Source: Paraburkholderia phenazinium | Lineage (GTDB): Bacteria; Pseudomonadota; Gammaproteobacteria; Burkholderiales; Burkholderiaceae | DNA length: 64,000 nt | Assembly: GCF_900142845.1 (NCBI RefSeq) | Contig: NZ_FSRU01000002.1 | Location: forward strand, 3,224,001-3,288,000 | Reading direction: 5' to 3' | Part shown: positions 12,187 through 22,300 of the stretch, one piece after another | Numbering within the stretch: position 1 is the first letter of the stretch | Layout of the letters: each line of letters begins with the position of its first letter | Translations under genes and position numbers: made by a program | Notes under the pieces: generated by a model | The model's database searches: none | The model's input: the letters and a program-made list of their open reading frames with translations, nothing else | What the model was told of the DNA's origin: nothing

Positions 12187-12996
12187 TTACTTCAACCACT
12201 TGTCCGAGATCGCCTGGTATTCCCCCGTGGCCTGCGCGAGGTGCAACCACTGATCGACATACTGCTGGAACACCACGTCGCCGCGGGGTAGCAGCCATGC
12301 TTTCTCGCCGTATTGGAACGGCTTGTCGGGGTGGACGGAGCACAGCCCCGGGTTGAGCTTCTGCTGCAATAGCGTCTCCGAAGCGTCCGTCACCATCACA
12401 TCCGCCTTGCCGGCCAGGATCTGCTTGAAGATGGTCACGTTGTCCGGATAGACGGTGAGGTTCGCGTGCGGGAAGTACTGCCTCGCGAAGCGCTCGTTCG
12501 TGCCGCCCGGGTTGACGATGACCCGGGTCGCGGGCTGGTCGATCTCGGCAACCGTCTGGTACTTGTTCACGTCATCGCAGCGAGCAATGGGCGTCTTGCC
12601 GTCGACCATGTAAGGCTGGGTAAAAAACGCGTGCTTCTGTCTCTCAAGGCTCGGTGAAACGCCGCCCACACCGATGTCGCACTTCGCCACGAAGTCGTTC
12701 ATCAGGTTCGACCACGAGGTTTTCACGTACTCGACTTTCACGCCGAGCGACCGGGCGAGCGACTCGGTCATATCGATGTCGATGCCCTCGAACTGGCCGT
12801 CGCCCTTGTAGAACGAATACGGCTTGTAGTCGCCGGTCGTGCAGGCGCGCAGCGTGCCGCGCGCCAGAATCTCATCGAGCCGCGACGGGGCCATTGCGGC
12901 GGCGGCGCCGGCAGGGGCCGTTGGCGTTTGCGCGTTGGCCATGCCGGCAGCCGTGCACAACAGCGCCCCGACCAGGATCCATGCAGCTTTGTTCAT
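12187..12996 (-). CDS. pheC: Periplasmic cyclohexadienyl (prephenate/arogenate) dehydratase-like protein
   Basis: A 269-residue secreted protein with a signal peptide cut after about residue 22 (MANA). The fold is that of an amino-acid-type substrate-binding protein, but the motifs TTGDYKPYSFY, PYMVDGKTPIARC, NPGGTNERFARQYF, PDNVTIFKQI and YVDQWLHLAQ match the Pseudomonas PheC enzyme as I remember it. PheC turns prephenate into phenylpyruvate or arogenate into phenylalanine in the periplasm. There are no permease or ATPase genes beside it, which favours the enzyme over a transporter part. An ordinary family 3 binding protein remains the alternative. Confidence 0.75.
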   Translation of the reverse strand: MNKAAWILVGALLCTAAGMANAQTPTAPAGAAAAMAPSRLDEILARGTLRACTTGDYKPYSFYKGDGQFEGIDIDMTESLARSLGVKVEYVKTSWSNLMNDFVAKCDIGVGGVSPSLERQKHAFFTQPYMVDGKTPIARCDDVNKYQTVAEIDQPATRVIVNPGGTNERFARQYFPHANLTVYPDNVTIFKQILAGKADVMVTDASETLLQQKLNPGLCSVHPDKPFQYGEKAWLLPRGDVVFQQYVDQWLHLAQATGEYQAISDKWLK

Positions 12997-13147
12997 CGGC
13001 TCTCCTCGAACACCGTAACTGTTTGGTAAGGCTGCTGATCATAGCCCGGCAACCGGCCGTTGAACATTAGCCGAAAGGCCTAGGCCAAGCGGCCGCCGCG
13101 CAACGCTATCGCCGGGATCAATGAAGATGCAGGATGGGTCCCGCTGC

Positions 13148-13158
13148 GTCCGGTAAAA
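13148..13158 (+). promoter_or_regulatory. Probable -10 element of hemE
   Basis: TAAAAT at 13153-13158 lies in the 190-base gap between the divergent pheC-like gene and hemE, about 30 bases before the hemE start. No convincing -35 hexamer is seen. Confidence 0.4.
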
Positions 13159-13186
13159 TGCCCCTTTGCCTTCAGTCGCAAGCAAC

Positions 13187-14299
13187 GTGGCCCATAACCT
13201 CCTCAACGACACCTTCCTGCGCGCGCTGCTGCGCCAGCCGACCGACTACACGCCGATCTGGCTGATGCGTCAGGCGGGCCGCTACCTGCCCGAATACAAC
13301 GCAACGCGCAGCCGTGCCGGCAGCTTCCTCAGCCTGGCGAAGAGTCCGGCCTATGCGACTGAAGTCACGCTGCAGCCGCTCGAGCGTTACCCGCTCGACG
13401 CGGCCATCCTGTTCTCAGACATTCTCACGGTGCCCGATGCAATGGGCCTTGGGCTGGATTTCGTGGCCGGCGAGGGGCCGCAGTTTGCCCGCCCGGTGCG
13501 CACCGAAGCGGACGTCGCACGCCTCGCTGTGCCCGACATCGACGCCACGCTGCGCTACGTCACCGACGCCGTGCGCGAAATCCGCAAGGCGCTCACCGAC
13601 GCGCAAGGCCGCCAGCGCGTGCCGCTGATCGGCTTCTCGGGCAGTCCGTGGACGCTGGCCTGCTACATGGTCGAAGGCGCCGGTTCGTCCGATTTCCGCA
13701 CGGTGAAGTCCATGCTGTATGCGCGCCCGGATCTGATGCAGTGCATTCTCGAGGTGAACGCGCAAAGCGTGGCGGCCTACCTGAACGCGCAGATCGAAGC
13801 CGGCGCGCAAGCCGTGATGATTTTCGACAGTTGGGGTGGCGCACTGGCCGACGGCATCTTCCAACGCTTTTCGCTGCACTACATCGAGCAGGTGGTGAGC
13901 CAGCTCAAGCGCACTCACGACGGGGAAAAGGTGCCGGTGATCACCTTCACGAAGGGGGGCGGCCCGTGGCTCGAAGACATCGCGGCTAGCGGTGTCGACG
14001 CGGTCGGGCTCGACTGGACGGTCAACCTCGCCAAGGCGCGCGAGCGCGTCGGCGACCGGGTGGCGCTGCAGGGCAACCTCGATCCGTCGGTGCTGTTCGC
14101 GCCGCCCTCGGCGATTCGCATGGAAGCGCGTGCCGTGCTCGACAGTTTCGGCAATCATCCCGGCCACATCTTCAATCTCGGCCATGGCATCTCGCAATTC
14201 ACGCCGCCGGAACATGTCGCCGAACTGGTCGACGAAGTGCATCGGCACAGCCGTGCTATTCGCGCTGCTGGAGCAGGCGGAACCACGCTGGCTACGTGA
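13187..14299 (+). CDS. hemE: Uroporphyrinogen decarboxylase
   Basis: Converts uroporphyrinogen III to coproporphyrinogen III by removing four carboxyl groups in haem synthesis; cytosolic. The signatures [15 protein letters not shown] (about residue 24) and [16 protein letters not shown] (about 147) are present, as is the active-site aspartate region [12 protein letters not shown]. Length is 370 residues from GTG at 13187, which gives the usual N-terminus (V/M)[17 protein letters not shown] at 13166 would add seven residues. Confidence 0.95.
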   Translation: MAHNLLNDTFLRALLRQPTDYTPIWLMRQAGRYLPEYNATRSRAGSFLSLAKSPAYATEVTLQPLERYPLDAAILFSDILTVPDAMGLGLDFVAGEGPQFARPVRTEADVARLAVPDIDATLRYVTDAVREIRKALTDAQGRQRVPLIGFSGSPWTLACYMVEGAGSSDFRTVKSMLYARPDLMQCILEVNAQSVAAYLNAQIEAGAQAVMIFDSWGGALADGIFQRFSLHYIEQVVSQLKRTHDGEKVPVITFTKGGGPWLEDIAASGVDAVGLDWTVNLAKARERVGDRVALQGNLDPSVLFAPPSAIRMEARAVLDSFGNHPGHIFNLGHGISQFTPPEHVAELVDEVHRHSRAIRAAGAGGTTLAT

Positions 14300-14755
14300 C
14301 GGTTTTGTTGCAGTGCGGCGAGCTGGGCTCTCGGGCTAAGGTAAAAATAGTGTTAACCGGGCCGTCAGATGGCGCTTCCGCCGTTGTCAAGACTTGACTT
14401 ATGCACACTTATCACGCTGCGGCGCGGTAGAGGCTTTCATCGCAGCATTGTCCTTGCAAGTTGTGTGCGCATTTGATCAAGTCCTTGACTGGCAAGGGTT
14501 TCCACGGGGCGGAAGGAATTGTGCGAAAACCCACACAAGGCCGCAGTGGCGCGGTTTTCCGGCCTTCCGGGCGGAGTTCTCAACAAAGTTATCCACAGGA
14601 CGCGCGGGTCAACAGCAATTGTTCAGTCGAATCCAAAACTTAGCGCGGAAAGTGAAGTTTTACTTTAACTTCGCCGCGTACGCCGCCGCTTCACGGCACG
14701 TCACGCCGCTCGCCGCGCCGCGTCTGCCGACCCCGATCGCGATTCCGAATCCAAT
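14300..14755. other. hemE-priA spacer with two DnaA-box-like sites
   Basis: No convincing gene: the open frame at 14394-14759 has no family features. TTATGCACA at 14399-14407 and TTATCCACA at 14589-14597 both match the DnaA box TTATNCACA, 190 bases apart on the same strand. The interval is richer in A and T than its neighbours. Confidence 0.4.
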
Positions 14756-17011
14756 TTGAGCCCCGTCTTCGTCCGCGTCGCGCTGGATCATCCACTGCCG
14801 ACCCTGTTCGACTATCGCTGCGACGCGACCGAGCCGCCGCAGCCGGGTACGCTCGTCAGCGTGCCGTTCGGCAGGCGTCAGGTGGTGGGTCTCGTCTGCG
14901 AAGTGACCGCTCACAGTGACGTCCCCGCGGACAAGCTGCGCGCCGTGGATGCGATCTGCGAGGCCTGTCCACCGCTATCGGACGAATGGCTGGCGCTCGC
15001 CGCCTTTGCCGCGGACTACTACCAGCGGGGTCTCGGCGAAGTCGCCTTGCCGGCTTTGCCGCAAGCGCTGCGCGACCCATCGCGCTGGGCGCGGCTGCTG
15101 GCGCCGCAGGAGCGCTACAGTCTGCTGCCGGCCGGCCGCGCGGCGCTGCCCGACGCCTTGCCGGCACGCGCGAGCGCCTTGCGGCGCCTCGCTCAGGCGC
15201 TGATCGAAGCGGACGCGCTGCTGGCTGCCGACGCGCGCGTGATCCACCCGAAAGCCGTCGCGACACTCGATGCATGGCAGGCCGAAGGCTGGGTAGCGCT
15301 GGAGGTGACCGAAGCGGCCGCATTGGGCGCGGCACCGTCAGTGTGCGACGGCGCGCAAGCCGTCTCGCCCACCCTGCCGACTCTCACCGACGAACAGGCC
15401 GCCGCCGTCGAGGCGATCCGCGACGCCGACGGCTTCGCTCCCTTCCTGCTGCACGGCGTGACCGGCAGCGGCAAGACCGAGGTCTATTTGCGCGCGCTCG
15501 CCGCCATTCTCGCGGCGCGGCCCGATGCTCAGGCGCTCGTCCTCGTCCCCGAAATCAATCTCACGCCGCAATTCGAGGCTGCGTTTCGCGCACGTTTCGC
15601 GGCGCTCAACGGCACTTCGATCGTCACCTTGCACAGCGGTCTCGCGGAGGGCGAACGGGCGCGCAACTGGTTTGCAGCGCACAGCGGCCGTGCGCGGATC
15701 GTGCTCGGCACGCGGCTCGCGATACTCGCGTCGCTGCCGAAGCTGGCCATCATCGTGGTCGACGAGGAGCACGATCCCGCTTACAAGCAGCAGGAAGGGT
15801 TGCGCTACTCGGCGCGCGATCTGGCCATCTGGCGCGCCAAGCAACTGGGCTTGCCGGTGGTGCTCGGCTCGGCGACGCCGTCGCTCGAAAGCTGGTGGCA
15901 GGCCGACCAGGGGCGCTACACGCGCTTGACGCTGTCGCGCCGCGCGGTCGCCGAAGCGGTGTTGCCCACGGTCAAGCTGATCGATCTCGAAGAAGAGCGA
16001 CGGCGTGGACGGGCTTCGGTGGAAGGCCTGTCGGGGCCGTTGATTGCCGCCTTGAAAACGCGCCTGGAAAAGGGCGAGCAGAGCCTCGTGTTTCTGAACC
16101 GCCGCGGCTACGCGCCGCAACTGGCCTGCGACGCCTGCGGCTGGGTGGCCGGTTGCCCGCGCTGCAGCGCCTACGTCGTGCTGCACAAGCCCGAGCGCGC
16201 GCTGCGTTGCCATCATTGCGGCTGGGAGGCGCGCATCCCGCGCTCGTGCCCGGATTGCGGCAACGTCGACATCGCGCCGCTCGGGCGCGGCACGCAGCGT
16301 GTCGAGGAAACGCTGGCAACCGCCGTGCCGGGTGCGCGTGTGCTGCGCATCGACGCCGACAGCACGCGCCGCAAAGGCAGCGCGCAGGCGCTGTTCTCCG
16401 ATGTGCACGCGGGCGACGTCGACATCCTGGTGGGCACGCAGATGATCGCCAAGGGCCACGATTTTCAGCGCGTTTCGCTGGTGGGCGTGCTCAATGCGGA
16501 TACCGCGCTGTTCTCGCACGACTTCCGCGCGAGCGAGCGCCTGTTCGCCCAGCTGATGCAGGTGAGCGGCCGTGCCGGACGCGCCGGACTGCCCGGCGAA
16601 GTGCTGGTGCAGACGCGTTATCCGCGGCATGCGCTGTATCACGCGCTGGCGCGGCACGACTACGTGGGTTTCGCCAACTCGACGCTCGCCGAGCGCCGCG
16701 ACGCCCATCTGCCGCCGTTCGTCTATCAGGCCTTGCTGCGCGCCGAAGGGCGCACGCTCGAGGCGGCGCTCGCTTTCCTGCAGCAGGCCGCCGCGGCGCT
16801 GGCGGAGATGCCGTCCGCCGGGCGGGTCACCGTCTACGACGCCGTGCCGCTCACCATCGTCAAGGTGATGCATGTGCATCGCGCGCAACTGCTGATCGAG
16901 AGTGCGTCGCGTGGCGCGCTGCAAGCCACGCTGCGGGCGTGGCAGCCGATCTTGCGCACCTTGAAGGGCGTGTTGCGCTGGAATCTCGAAGTCGACCCGC
17001 TCGACATCTGA
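14756..17011 (+). CDS. priA: Primosomal protein N' (replication restart helicase PriA)
   Basis: A 751-residue superfamily 2 helicase that reloads the replisome at stalled forks. The N-terminal DNA-binding domain begins SPVFVRVALDHPLPTLFDY. Walker A GVTGSGKTEVY is near residue 235 and the DEEH box (VVDEEHDPAYKQQ) near 337. A zinc-binding insert from about residue 457 has paired cysteines (CDACGWVAGCPRC, RCHHCGW, SCPDCGN). TTG at 14756 is the likely start because it gives the family N-terminus and no ATG lies upstream in frame. Confidence 0.96.
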   Translation: MSPVFVRVALDHPLPTLFDYRCDATEPPQPGTLVSVPFGRRQVVGLVCEVTAHSDVPADKLRAVDAICEACPPLSDEWLALAAFAADYYQRGLGEVALPALPQALRDPSRWARLLAPQERYSLLPAGRAALPDALPARASALRRLAQALIEADALLAADARVIHPKAVATLDAWQAEGWVALEVTEAAALGAAPSVCDGAQAVSPTLPTLTDEQAAAVEAIRDADGFAPFLLHGVTGSGKTEVYLRALAAILAARPDAQALVLVPEINLTPQFEAAFRARFAALNGTSIVTLHSGLAEGERARNWFAAHSGRARIVLGTRLAILASLPKLAIIVVDEEHDPAYKQQEGLRYSARDLAIWRAKQLGLPVVLGSATPSLESWWQADQGRYTRLTLSRRAVAEAVLPTVKLIDLEEERRRGRASVEGLSGPLIAALKTRLEKGEQSLVFLNRRGYAPQLACDACGWVAGCPRCSAYVVLHKPERALRCHHCGWEARIPRSCPDCGNVDIAPLGRGTQRVEETLATAVPGARVLRIDADSTRRKGSAQALFSDVHAGDVDILVGTQMIAKGHDFQRVSLVGVLNADTALFSHDFRASERLFAQLMQVSGRAGRAGLPGEVLVQTRYPRHALYHALARHDYVGFANSTLAERRDAHLPPFVYQALLRAEGRTLEAALAFLQQAAAALAEMPSAGRVTVYDAVPLTIVKVMHVHRAQLLIESASRGALQATLRAWQPILRTLKGVLRWNLEVDPLDI

Positions 17012-17212
17012 AGTCCCACCGCGGCCTGACTCTGGGCCCAGCCGCGCCCGCCGTCCCGGCCAGCGTGCAAATCCCTTTCAGTCATATTCATAGAGCGAAA
17101 GGTCGTTTCAGTTCTGAAAGCCGGTCGTCTATATTTCGCCGAATCGGCGCAGTTTTAACAACAATCCCAACTTCTCCCGCGCCGACGCACCTCAACTCTC
17201 GGGGCTTTTGCG

Positions 17213-18652
17213 ATGAGCGATACCAATCACAGCCTGCCGGCGGGCGCAGCACCGGCCAAATCCGATCCTAAGCATGACACGGCCAGCCAACGTGGCGGCG
17301 GCCTGTTCGCCACCGAAGACTGGTGGGCCGTCTGGATCGGCCTGCTGGTGATCGTCGTCGCGTGGGCGTTGTTCGCCTCGGGCAGCAGCATCAAATGGCT
17401 CGCCGTTGCGCCGGCGAAATGGTCGGACCCGGGCGCAGTCGTCCAGGATCTGGTCAAGCATCTGTCGAACTATGCCGCGTTGTTCGTCGTGTTCGCGGTG
17501 CTGTTCGGCGTGAGCCTCGCCGCCTTGAAGCAGCGGCTCGCACATTTTCTGCCGTCGTTCCTGATCCTGTTCGTCGCGTCGATCCTGATTTTTGCGCTCG
17601 GCGCCTGGGTCAACGCCTCGAAGTACAACCTCGAGCCGCCGCTGGTTGCACTCGCGCTCGGCCTGGTGATCTCGAACGTGTTCCGTCTGCCTGAGTGGTT
17701 CTCCGCCGGGTTGCGCGTCGAGTTTTATATCAAGGTGGGTATCGTGCTGCTCGGCGCGACGCTGCCGTTCACCCTGCTGGTCTGGGCCGGTCCGGTTGCG
17801 GTCGGGCAGGCGAGCATCGTCTCGCTGGTGACGTTCTTCGTGATCTTCTTTGCCGGCAAGGCGTTTGGCCTCGACCGCCGGTTTGCCGCAGTGCTCGGCG
17901 TGGGCGGCGCGGTGTGCGGCGTCTCGGCGGCGATTGCGATTGCAGGCGCCGTGCGCGCTAAACGAGAGCAGGCTTCGGTGGCGATCACGCTGGTGATCCT
18001 GTGGGCCATTGTGATGATTTTCGTGTTGCCGTTCGCGTCGCGCTCGCTCGGGTTGTCGACGGCGGTGGCCGGCGCCTGGATCGGCACCTCGGAGTTCGCG
18101 GATGCCGCCGGTATCGCCGCCGCCCAGGCCTACGGCGACTTCGCCAAGCACGCAGGCGGTGCGATCGCCGGTGCGCCCGAAGCCTCGCTGCAGGCGTTCA
18201 CGCTGATGAAAGTGGTGGGCCGCGATATCTGGATCGGCATCTGGGCCTTCGTGCTGGCGATCGTCGCAAGCACCCGCTGGGAGACCGAGGACAGCGGCGT
18301 CAAAGCCAAGACCAACGCAGGCGAGATCTGGGCGCGCTTTCCGAAATTCGTGATCGGCTTCGTGATCGCGTCGGCGCTCGTGACGTGGATCGCGAGCCAC
18401 TATTCGCTGGCGGATTACCGCAAGGTGGTGACACCGGAGTTCGTCGCGCCGATTACCGCGCTGCGCACCTGGGCGTTCATTTTCTGCTTTCTGAGCATTG
18501 GTTTGACGACGCGGTTGCGCCTGCTGAGCGCCACCGGACTGAAGCCGTTCCTCGCGTTCACGGCCGGCGTGGTCGTCAATATCGCCATCGGCTACGCGCT
18601 GTCCGCGCACGTGTTCGCATCGTATTGGAATAGCTTGGGACAGGGATCGTGA
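17213..18652 (+). CDS. YeiH/UPF0324-family membrane protein (putative sulfate exporter family)
   Basis: A 479-residue polytopic membrane protein with eleven or so hydrophobic segments. The stretch FYIKVGIVLLGATLPF, the Gly-rich GVGGAVCGVSAAIAIAGAV and TSEFADAAGIAAAQAYG are typical of the UPF0324 (YeiH) family. Members are often annotated as putative sulfate exporters, but the substrate is not firmly established. The next gene overlaps its stop codon by four bases. Confidence 0.8.
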   Translation: MSDTNHSLPAGAAPAKSDPKHDTASQRGGGLFATEDWWAVWIGLLVIVVAWALFASGSSIKWLAVAPAKWSDPGAVVQDLVKHLSNYAALFVVFAVLFGVSLAALKQRLAHFLPSFLILFVASILIFALGAWVNASKYNLEPPLVALALGLVISNVFRLPEWFSAGLRVEFYIKVGIVLLGATLPFTLLVWAGPVAVGQASIVSLVTFFVIFFAGKAFGLDRRFAAVLGVGGAVCGVSAAIAIAGAVRAKREQASVAITLVILWAIVMIFVLPFASRSLGLSTAVAGAWIGTSEFADAAGIAAAQAYGDFAKHAGGAIAGAPEASLQAFTLMKVVGRDIWIGIWAFVLAIVASTRWETEDSGVKAKTNAGEIWARFPKFVIGFVIASALVTWIASHYSLADYRKVVTPEFVAPITALRTWAFIFCFLSIGLTTRLRLLSATGLKPFLAFTAGVVVNIAIGYALSAHVFASYWNSLGQGS

Positions 18653-18888
18653 CTGCCCCGGCGGAACGCGCGGACGCGGCGAAGCAGGCACTGCGCGCGT
18701 GCCGGCCAAGCTGCGCCGGTTGCCGGTACCGCGCTGACGATCGACACACGCTGGAGCAGAGCATCCCGGGCCTCGTGGTGTTCAGTTCAGGGTTTGGCGC
18801 GAGCGTGGCGGCAAGCCGGCTCTGCCGCCTGCACGACCAGCTCGTCTCGCCGGACGACGCCTGCAGCCAGTTCGTGGCGCGGGCCTGA
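18649..18888 (+). CDS. Small Cys-containing protein coupled to the YeiH-type transporter
   Basis: A 79-residue product starting with GTG inside the transporter's stop codon (GTGA overlap), which implies translational coupling. Its middle has Cys-Arg-Pro-Ser-Cys-Ala-Gly-Cys-Arg-Tyr followed by LEQSIPGLVVFSSGFGASVA and a conserved-looking C-terminal half with two more cysteines. Three closely spaced cysteines suggest metal binding or redox chemistry. I do not recognise a named family. A perfect GC-rich hairpin (GCGCGGGC, loop CTGA, GCCCGCGC) sits on its stop codon at 18877-18896. Confidence 0.6.
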   Translation: MTAPAERADAAKQALRACRPSCAGCRYRADDRHTLEQSIPGLVVFSSGFGASVAASRLCRLHDQLVSPDDACSQFVARA

Positions 18889-18896
18889 GCCCGCGC

Positions 18897-19046
18897 TTAC
18901 TCCCGGACCGCGCCGCGTGCGCCGTTCGGCGAACGTCGCTCGTCCGCCGTTTCTCTTGCGACCGAACACGTCGCACCGCGAATGAAGAGGACTGCGCACA
19001 TCGCGCACATCGTCCAGATTCCTGCCACTACCAGCCACTTTTCCAT
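18897..19046 (-). CDS. Small single-pass membrane protein, 49 residues
   Basis: On the minus strand from ATG at 19046: MEKWLVVAGIWTMCAMCAVLFIRG, then a polar, charged tail. One hydrophobic segment spans residues 4-23, which is long enough to cross the membrane. It lies divergent from putA and convergent to the gene ending at 18888. Function unknown. The hydrophobic/polar layout is better than chance for this reading frame, although the ribosome binding site is weak. Confidence 0.55.
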   Translation of the reverse strand: MEKWLVVAGIWTMCAMCAVLFIRGATCSVARETADERRSPNGARGAVRE

Positions 19047-19168
19047 TTCCGCTACCCCGTAAGCCCCGTACTGTGCGCTAACGCGCATTCTTAACCTGTA
19101 TAACGGCGCGATTCCGATTTCGATAAGGGTCGCCAGAAAAGAAATTCGTAGGGGAAAGTACTGATGCC

Positions 19169-19268
19169 ACCGGGGTTTGCCCCGATGCGCCGCTACCCGC
19201 CGCAAACCCCGGTCATACAAGGCTTGAACAATGGTGCAACCATGCCTTTTGGATGGTTGCACCTTTTT
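19169..19268 (+). terminator. Intrinsic terminator with preceding hairpin in the putA leader
   Basis: CCGGGGTTTG (19169 on) can pair with CAAACCCCGG (ending 19212). It is followed by GGTGCAACCAT (19233-19243), a 9-base loop, ATGGTTGCACC (19253-19263) and TTTTTATT. The second hairpin is a textbook terminator 75 bases before the putA start. Either a small RNA ends here or putA expression is controlled by attenuation. Confidence 0.7.
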
Positions 19269-19343
19269 ATTGGGAGGCGTACGATTCGGCCAACTTTTTA
19301 GTCTTTGGCCGGCGCGGGTTGGCTGGCATATGAAGAAGGAAAC

Positions 19344-22300
19344 ATGGCTAGCACCACCCTCGGCGTCAAGGTTGACGACCTCCTGCGTTCCCGGCTGAAA
19401 GATGCCGCCACCCGTCTCGAACGCACTCCGCACTGGCTGATCAAGCAGGCGATCTTCGCGTATCTCGAACGAATCGAGCACGGTCAATTGCCGGCGGAGC
19501 TGTCCGGCGTGCATGGTTCGGCGGATATGGCCGACGGTGCAACCGTCGAGTCCGAAGAGGACGGTGCGTCGCACCCGTTCCTCGATTTTGCGCAGAACGT
19601 GCAACCGCAATCGGTGCTGCGCGCGGCGATCACTGCGGCATACCGCCGTCCCGAGCCGGAATGCGTGCCGTTCCTGCTCGGCCAGGCGCGTCTGCCGGCC
19701 AACCTCGCCAATGACGTGGACGCGATGGCGAGCAAGCTGGTCGAAACGCTGCGCGGCAAGAGCAAGGGTGGCGGCGTCGAAGGGTTGATCCACGAATTTT
19801 CGCTGTCGAGCCAGGAAGGCGTGGCGCTGATGTGTCTCGCCGAAGCGCTGCTGCGGATTCCCGATCGCGCCACCCGCGACGCGCTGATCCGCGACAAGAT
19901 CAGCAAGGGCGACTGGAAATCGCACGTCGGCCAGGCGCCGTCGCTGTTCGTCAATGCCGCCACATGGGGGCTGATGATCACCGGCAAGCTGGTGACGACC
20001 AATAGCGAAACGAGTCTGTCGTCGGCGTTGACGCGCCTGATCGGCAAGGGCGGCGAGCCGCTGATCCGCAAGGGCGTCGATATGGCGATGCGCCTGATGG
20101 GCGAACAGTTCGTCACCGGCGAGAACATCTCCGAGGCGCTCGCCAACAGCCGCAAGTTCGAGGCGCGCGGCTTCCGCTACTCCTACGACATGCTCGGCGA
20201 AGCGGCCACCACCGAAGCGGATGCGCAGCGCTACTACGCGTCGTACGAGCAGGCGATCCACGCCATCGGCAAGGCCGCCGGCGGCCGCGGCATCTATGAA
20301 GGCCCAGGCATTTCGATCAAGCTCTCGGCGCTGCATGCACGCTATTCGCGCTCGCAGCAGGAACGCACGATGAGCGAGTTGCTGCCGCGCGTGCGTTCGC
20401 TTGCGATCCTTGCGCGCCGCTACGACATCGGCTTGAACATCGACGCCGAAGAGGCGGACCGCCTCGAAATCTCGCTGGATCTGCTCGAAGCGCTGTGCTT
20501 CGATCAGGATCTGGCGGGCTGGAACGGCATCGGCTTCGTGGTGCAGGCGTATCAGAAGCGCTGCCCGTTCGTGATCGACTACATCGTCGATCTGGCGCGC
20601 CGCAGCCGTCACCGCATCATGGTGCGCCTCGTGAAGGGCGCCTACTGGGACACCGAGATCAAGCGCGCCCAGGTGGACGGCCTCGAAGGCTATCCGGTCT
20701 ACACGCGCAAGATCTACACGGACGTTTCGTACCTCGCCTGCGCGAAGAAGCTGCTCGGCGCGCCGGACGCGGTGTATCCGCAGTTCGCGACGCACAACGC
20801 GCATACGCTCTCGGCGATCTATCACCTCGCGGGTCAGAACTACTATCCCGGCCAGTACGAGTTCCAGTGTCTGCACGGCATGGGTGAACCGCTGTATGAA
20901 GAAGTCACCGGCCCGCTGTCTGCTGGAAAGCTGAACCGTCCGTGCCGCGTGTATGCGCCGGTCGGCACGCATGAGACGCTGCTGGCGTATCTGGTGCGGC
21001 GTCTGCTGGAAAACGGTGCGAATACGTCGTTCGTGAACCGCATCGCGGATGAAAACGTCGCGATCAAGGATCTGGTCGCCGACCCGGTCGAAGAAGCGTC
21101 GAAGATCGTGCCGCTCGGCGCGCCGCACGCGAAGATTCCGCTGCCGCGCAATCTGTACGGCGCGGAGCGCGTCAATTCGATGGGCCTCGATCTGTCGAAC
21201 GAACATCGGCTGGCGTCGCTGTCGTCGGCCTTGCTGGCGAGCGCGCATCATCCGTGGCGCGCCGCGCCGATGCTCGAAGACAACGAAATCGCCGTGGGCA
21301 CCTCGCGCGATGTGCGCAATCCGGCCGACCATCGCGACCTCGTCGGCACCGTCGTCGAAGCCACTTCGGAACACGTGAGCGCCGCGCTTTCGCACGCCGT
21401 AGCCGCTGCGCCGATCTGGCAAGCGACGCCGGTCGAAGCGCGCGCCGATTGCCTCGCCCGCGCCGCCGATCTGCTCGAAGCGCAGATGCATACGCTGATG
21501 GGCCTCGTGGTGCGCGAAGCGGGCAAGTCGCTACCGAACGCGGTGGCGGAAATCCGCGAAGCGATCGACTTTCTGCGCTACTACTCGGCGCAGATCCGCA
21601 CCGAGTTCTCGAACGACACACATCGTCCGCTCGGTCCGGTGGTCTGTATCAGCCCGTGGAATTTCCCGCTGGCCATCTTCATGGGCCAGGTGGCGGCAGC
21701 GCTCGCGGCCGGCAACACGGTGCTGGCGAAGCCGGCGGAACAGACGCCGCTGATCGCCGCGCAAGCGGTGCGCATCCTGCGCGAAGCCGGCGTGCCGGCC
21801 GGCGCGGTGCAACTGCTGCCGGGCGACGGCGAAACCGTCGGTGCGGCGCTGGTGGCCGATGCCCGCACGCGGGCGGTGATGTTCACCGGCTCGACCGAAG
21901 TCGCGCGCCTCATCAACAAGACGCTCTCGAATCGTCTGGACGCCGACGGCAGGCCGATTCCGCTGATCGCCGAAACCGGCGGCCAGAACGCGATGATCGT
22001 CGATTCGTCGGCGCTCGCCGAGCAGGTGGTGGCGGACGTGCTGAACTCGGCGTTCGACTCGGCCGGTCAACGCTGTTCCGCGCTGCGCGTGCTGTGTCTG
22101 CAGGACGACGTCGCCGACCGCACGCTGGAAATGCTGACCGGCGCGATGCGCGAACTGGCGGTGGGCAACCCGGATCGCCTGTCGATCGACGTGGGCCCGG
22201 TGATCGACGTCGAAGCGAAGCGCGGTATCGACGCGCACATCGCGGCGATGCGCGAGAAGGGCCGCAAGGTCGAGCAACTGCCGATGCCGGAAGGGGGCGC

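Noticed and set aside
14399..14597. Possible replication origin at the DnaA boxes
   Set aside because: Only two boxes, no AT-rich unwinding region and no dnaA or mnmG beside it; more likely regulatory or chance.
14394..14759. 121-codon frame in the hemE-priA spacer
   Set aside because: No ribosome binding site, biased composition and overlaps DnaA-box-like sites.
15338..16924. Leftward open frame of 528 codons opposite priA
   Set aside because: Antisense shadow; no domain and no ribosome binding site.
18897..21491. Leftward open frame of 864 codons opposite the start of putA
   Set aside because: It is antisense to putA and reflects high-GC codon bias; the product is Arg/His/Ala-rich without domains. 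Only its last 49 codons look like a small protein.
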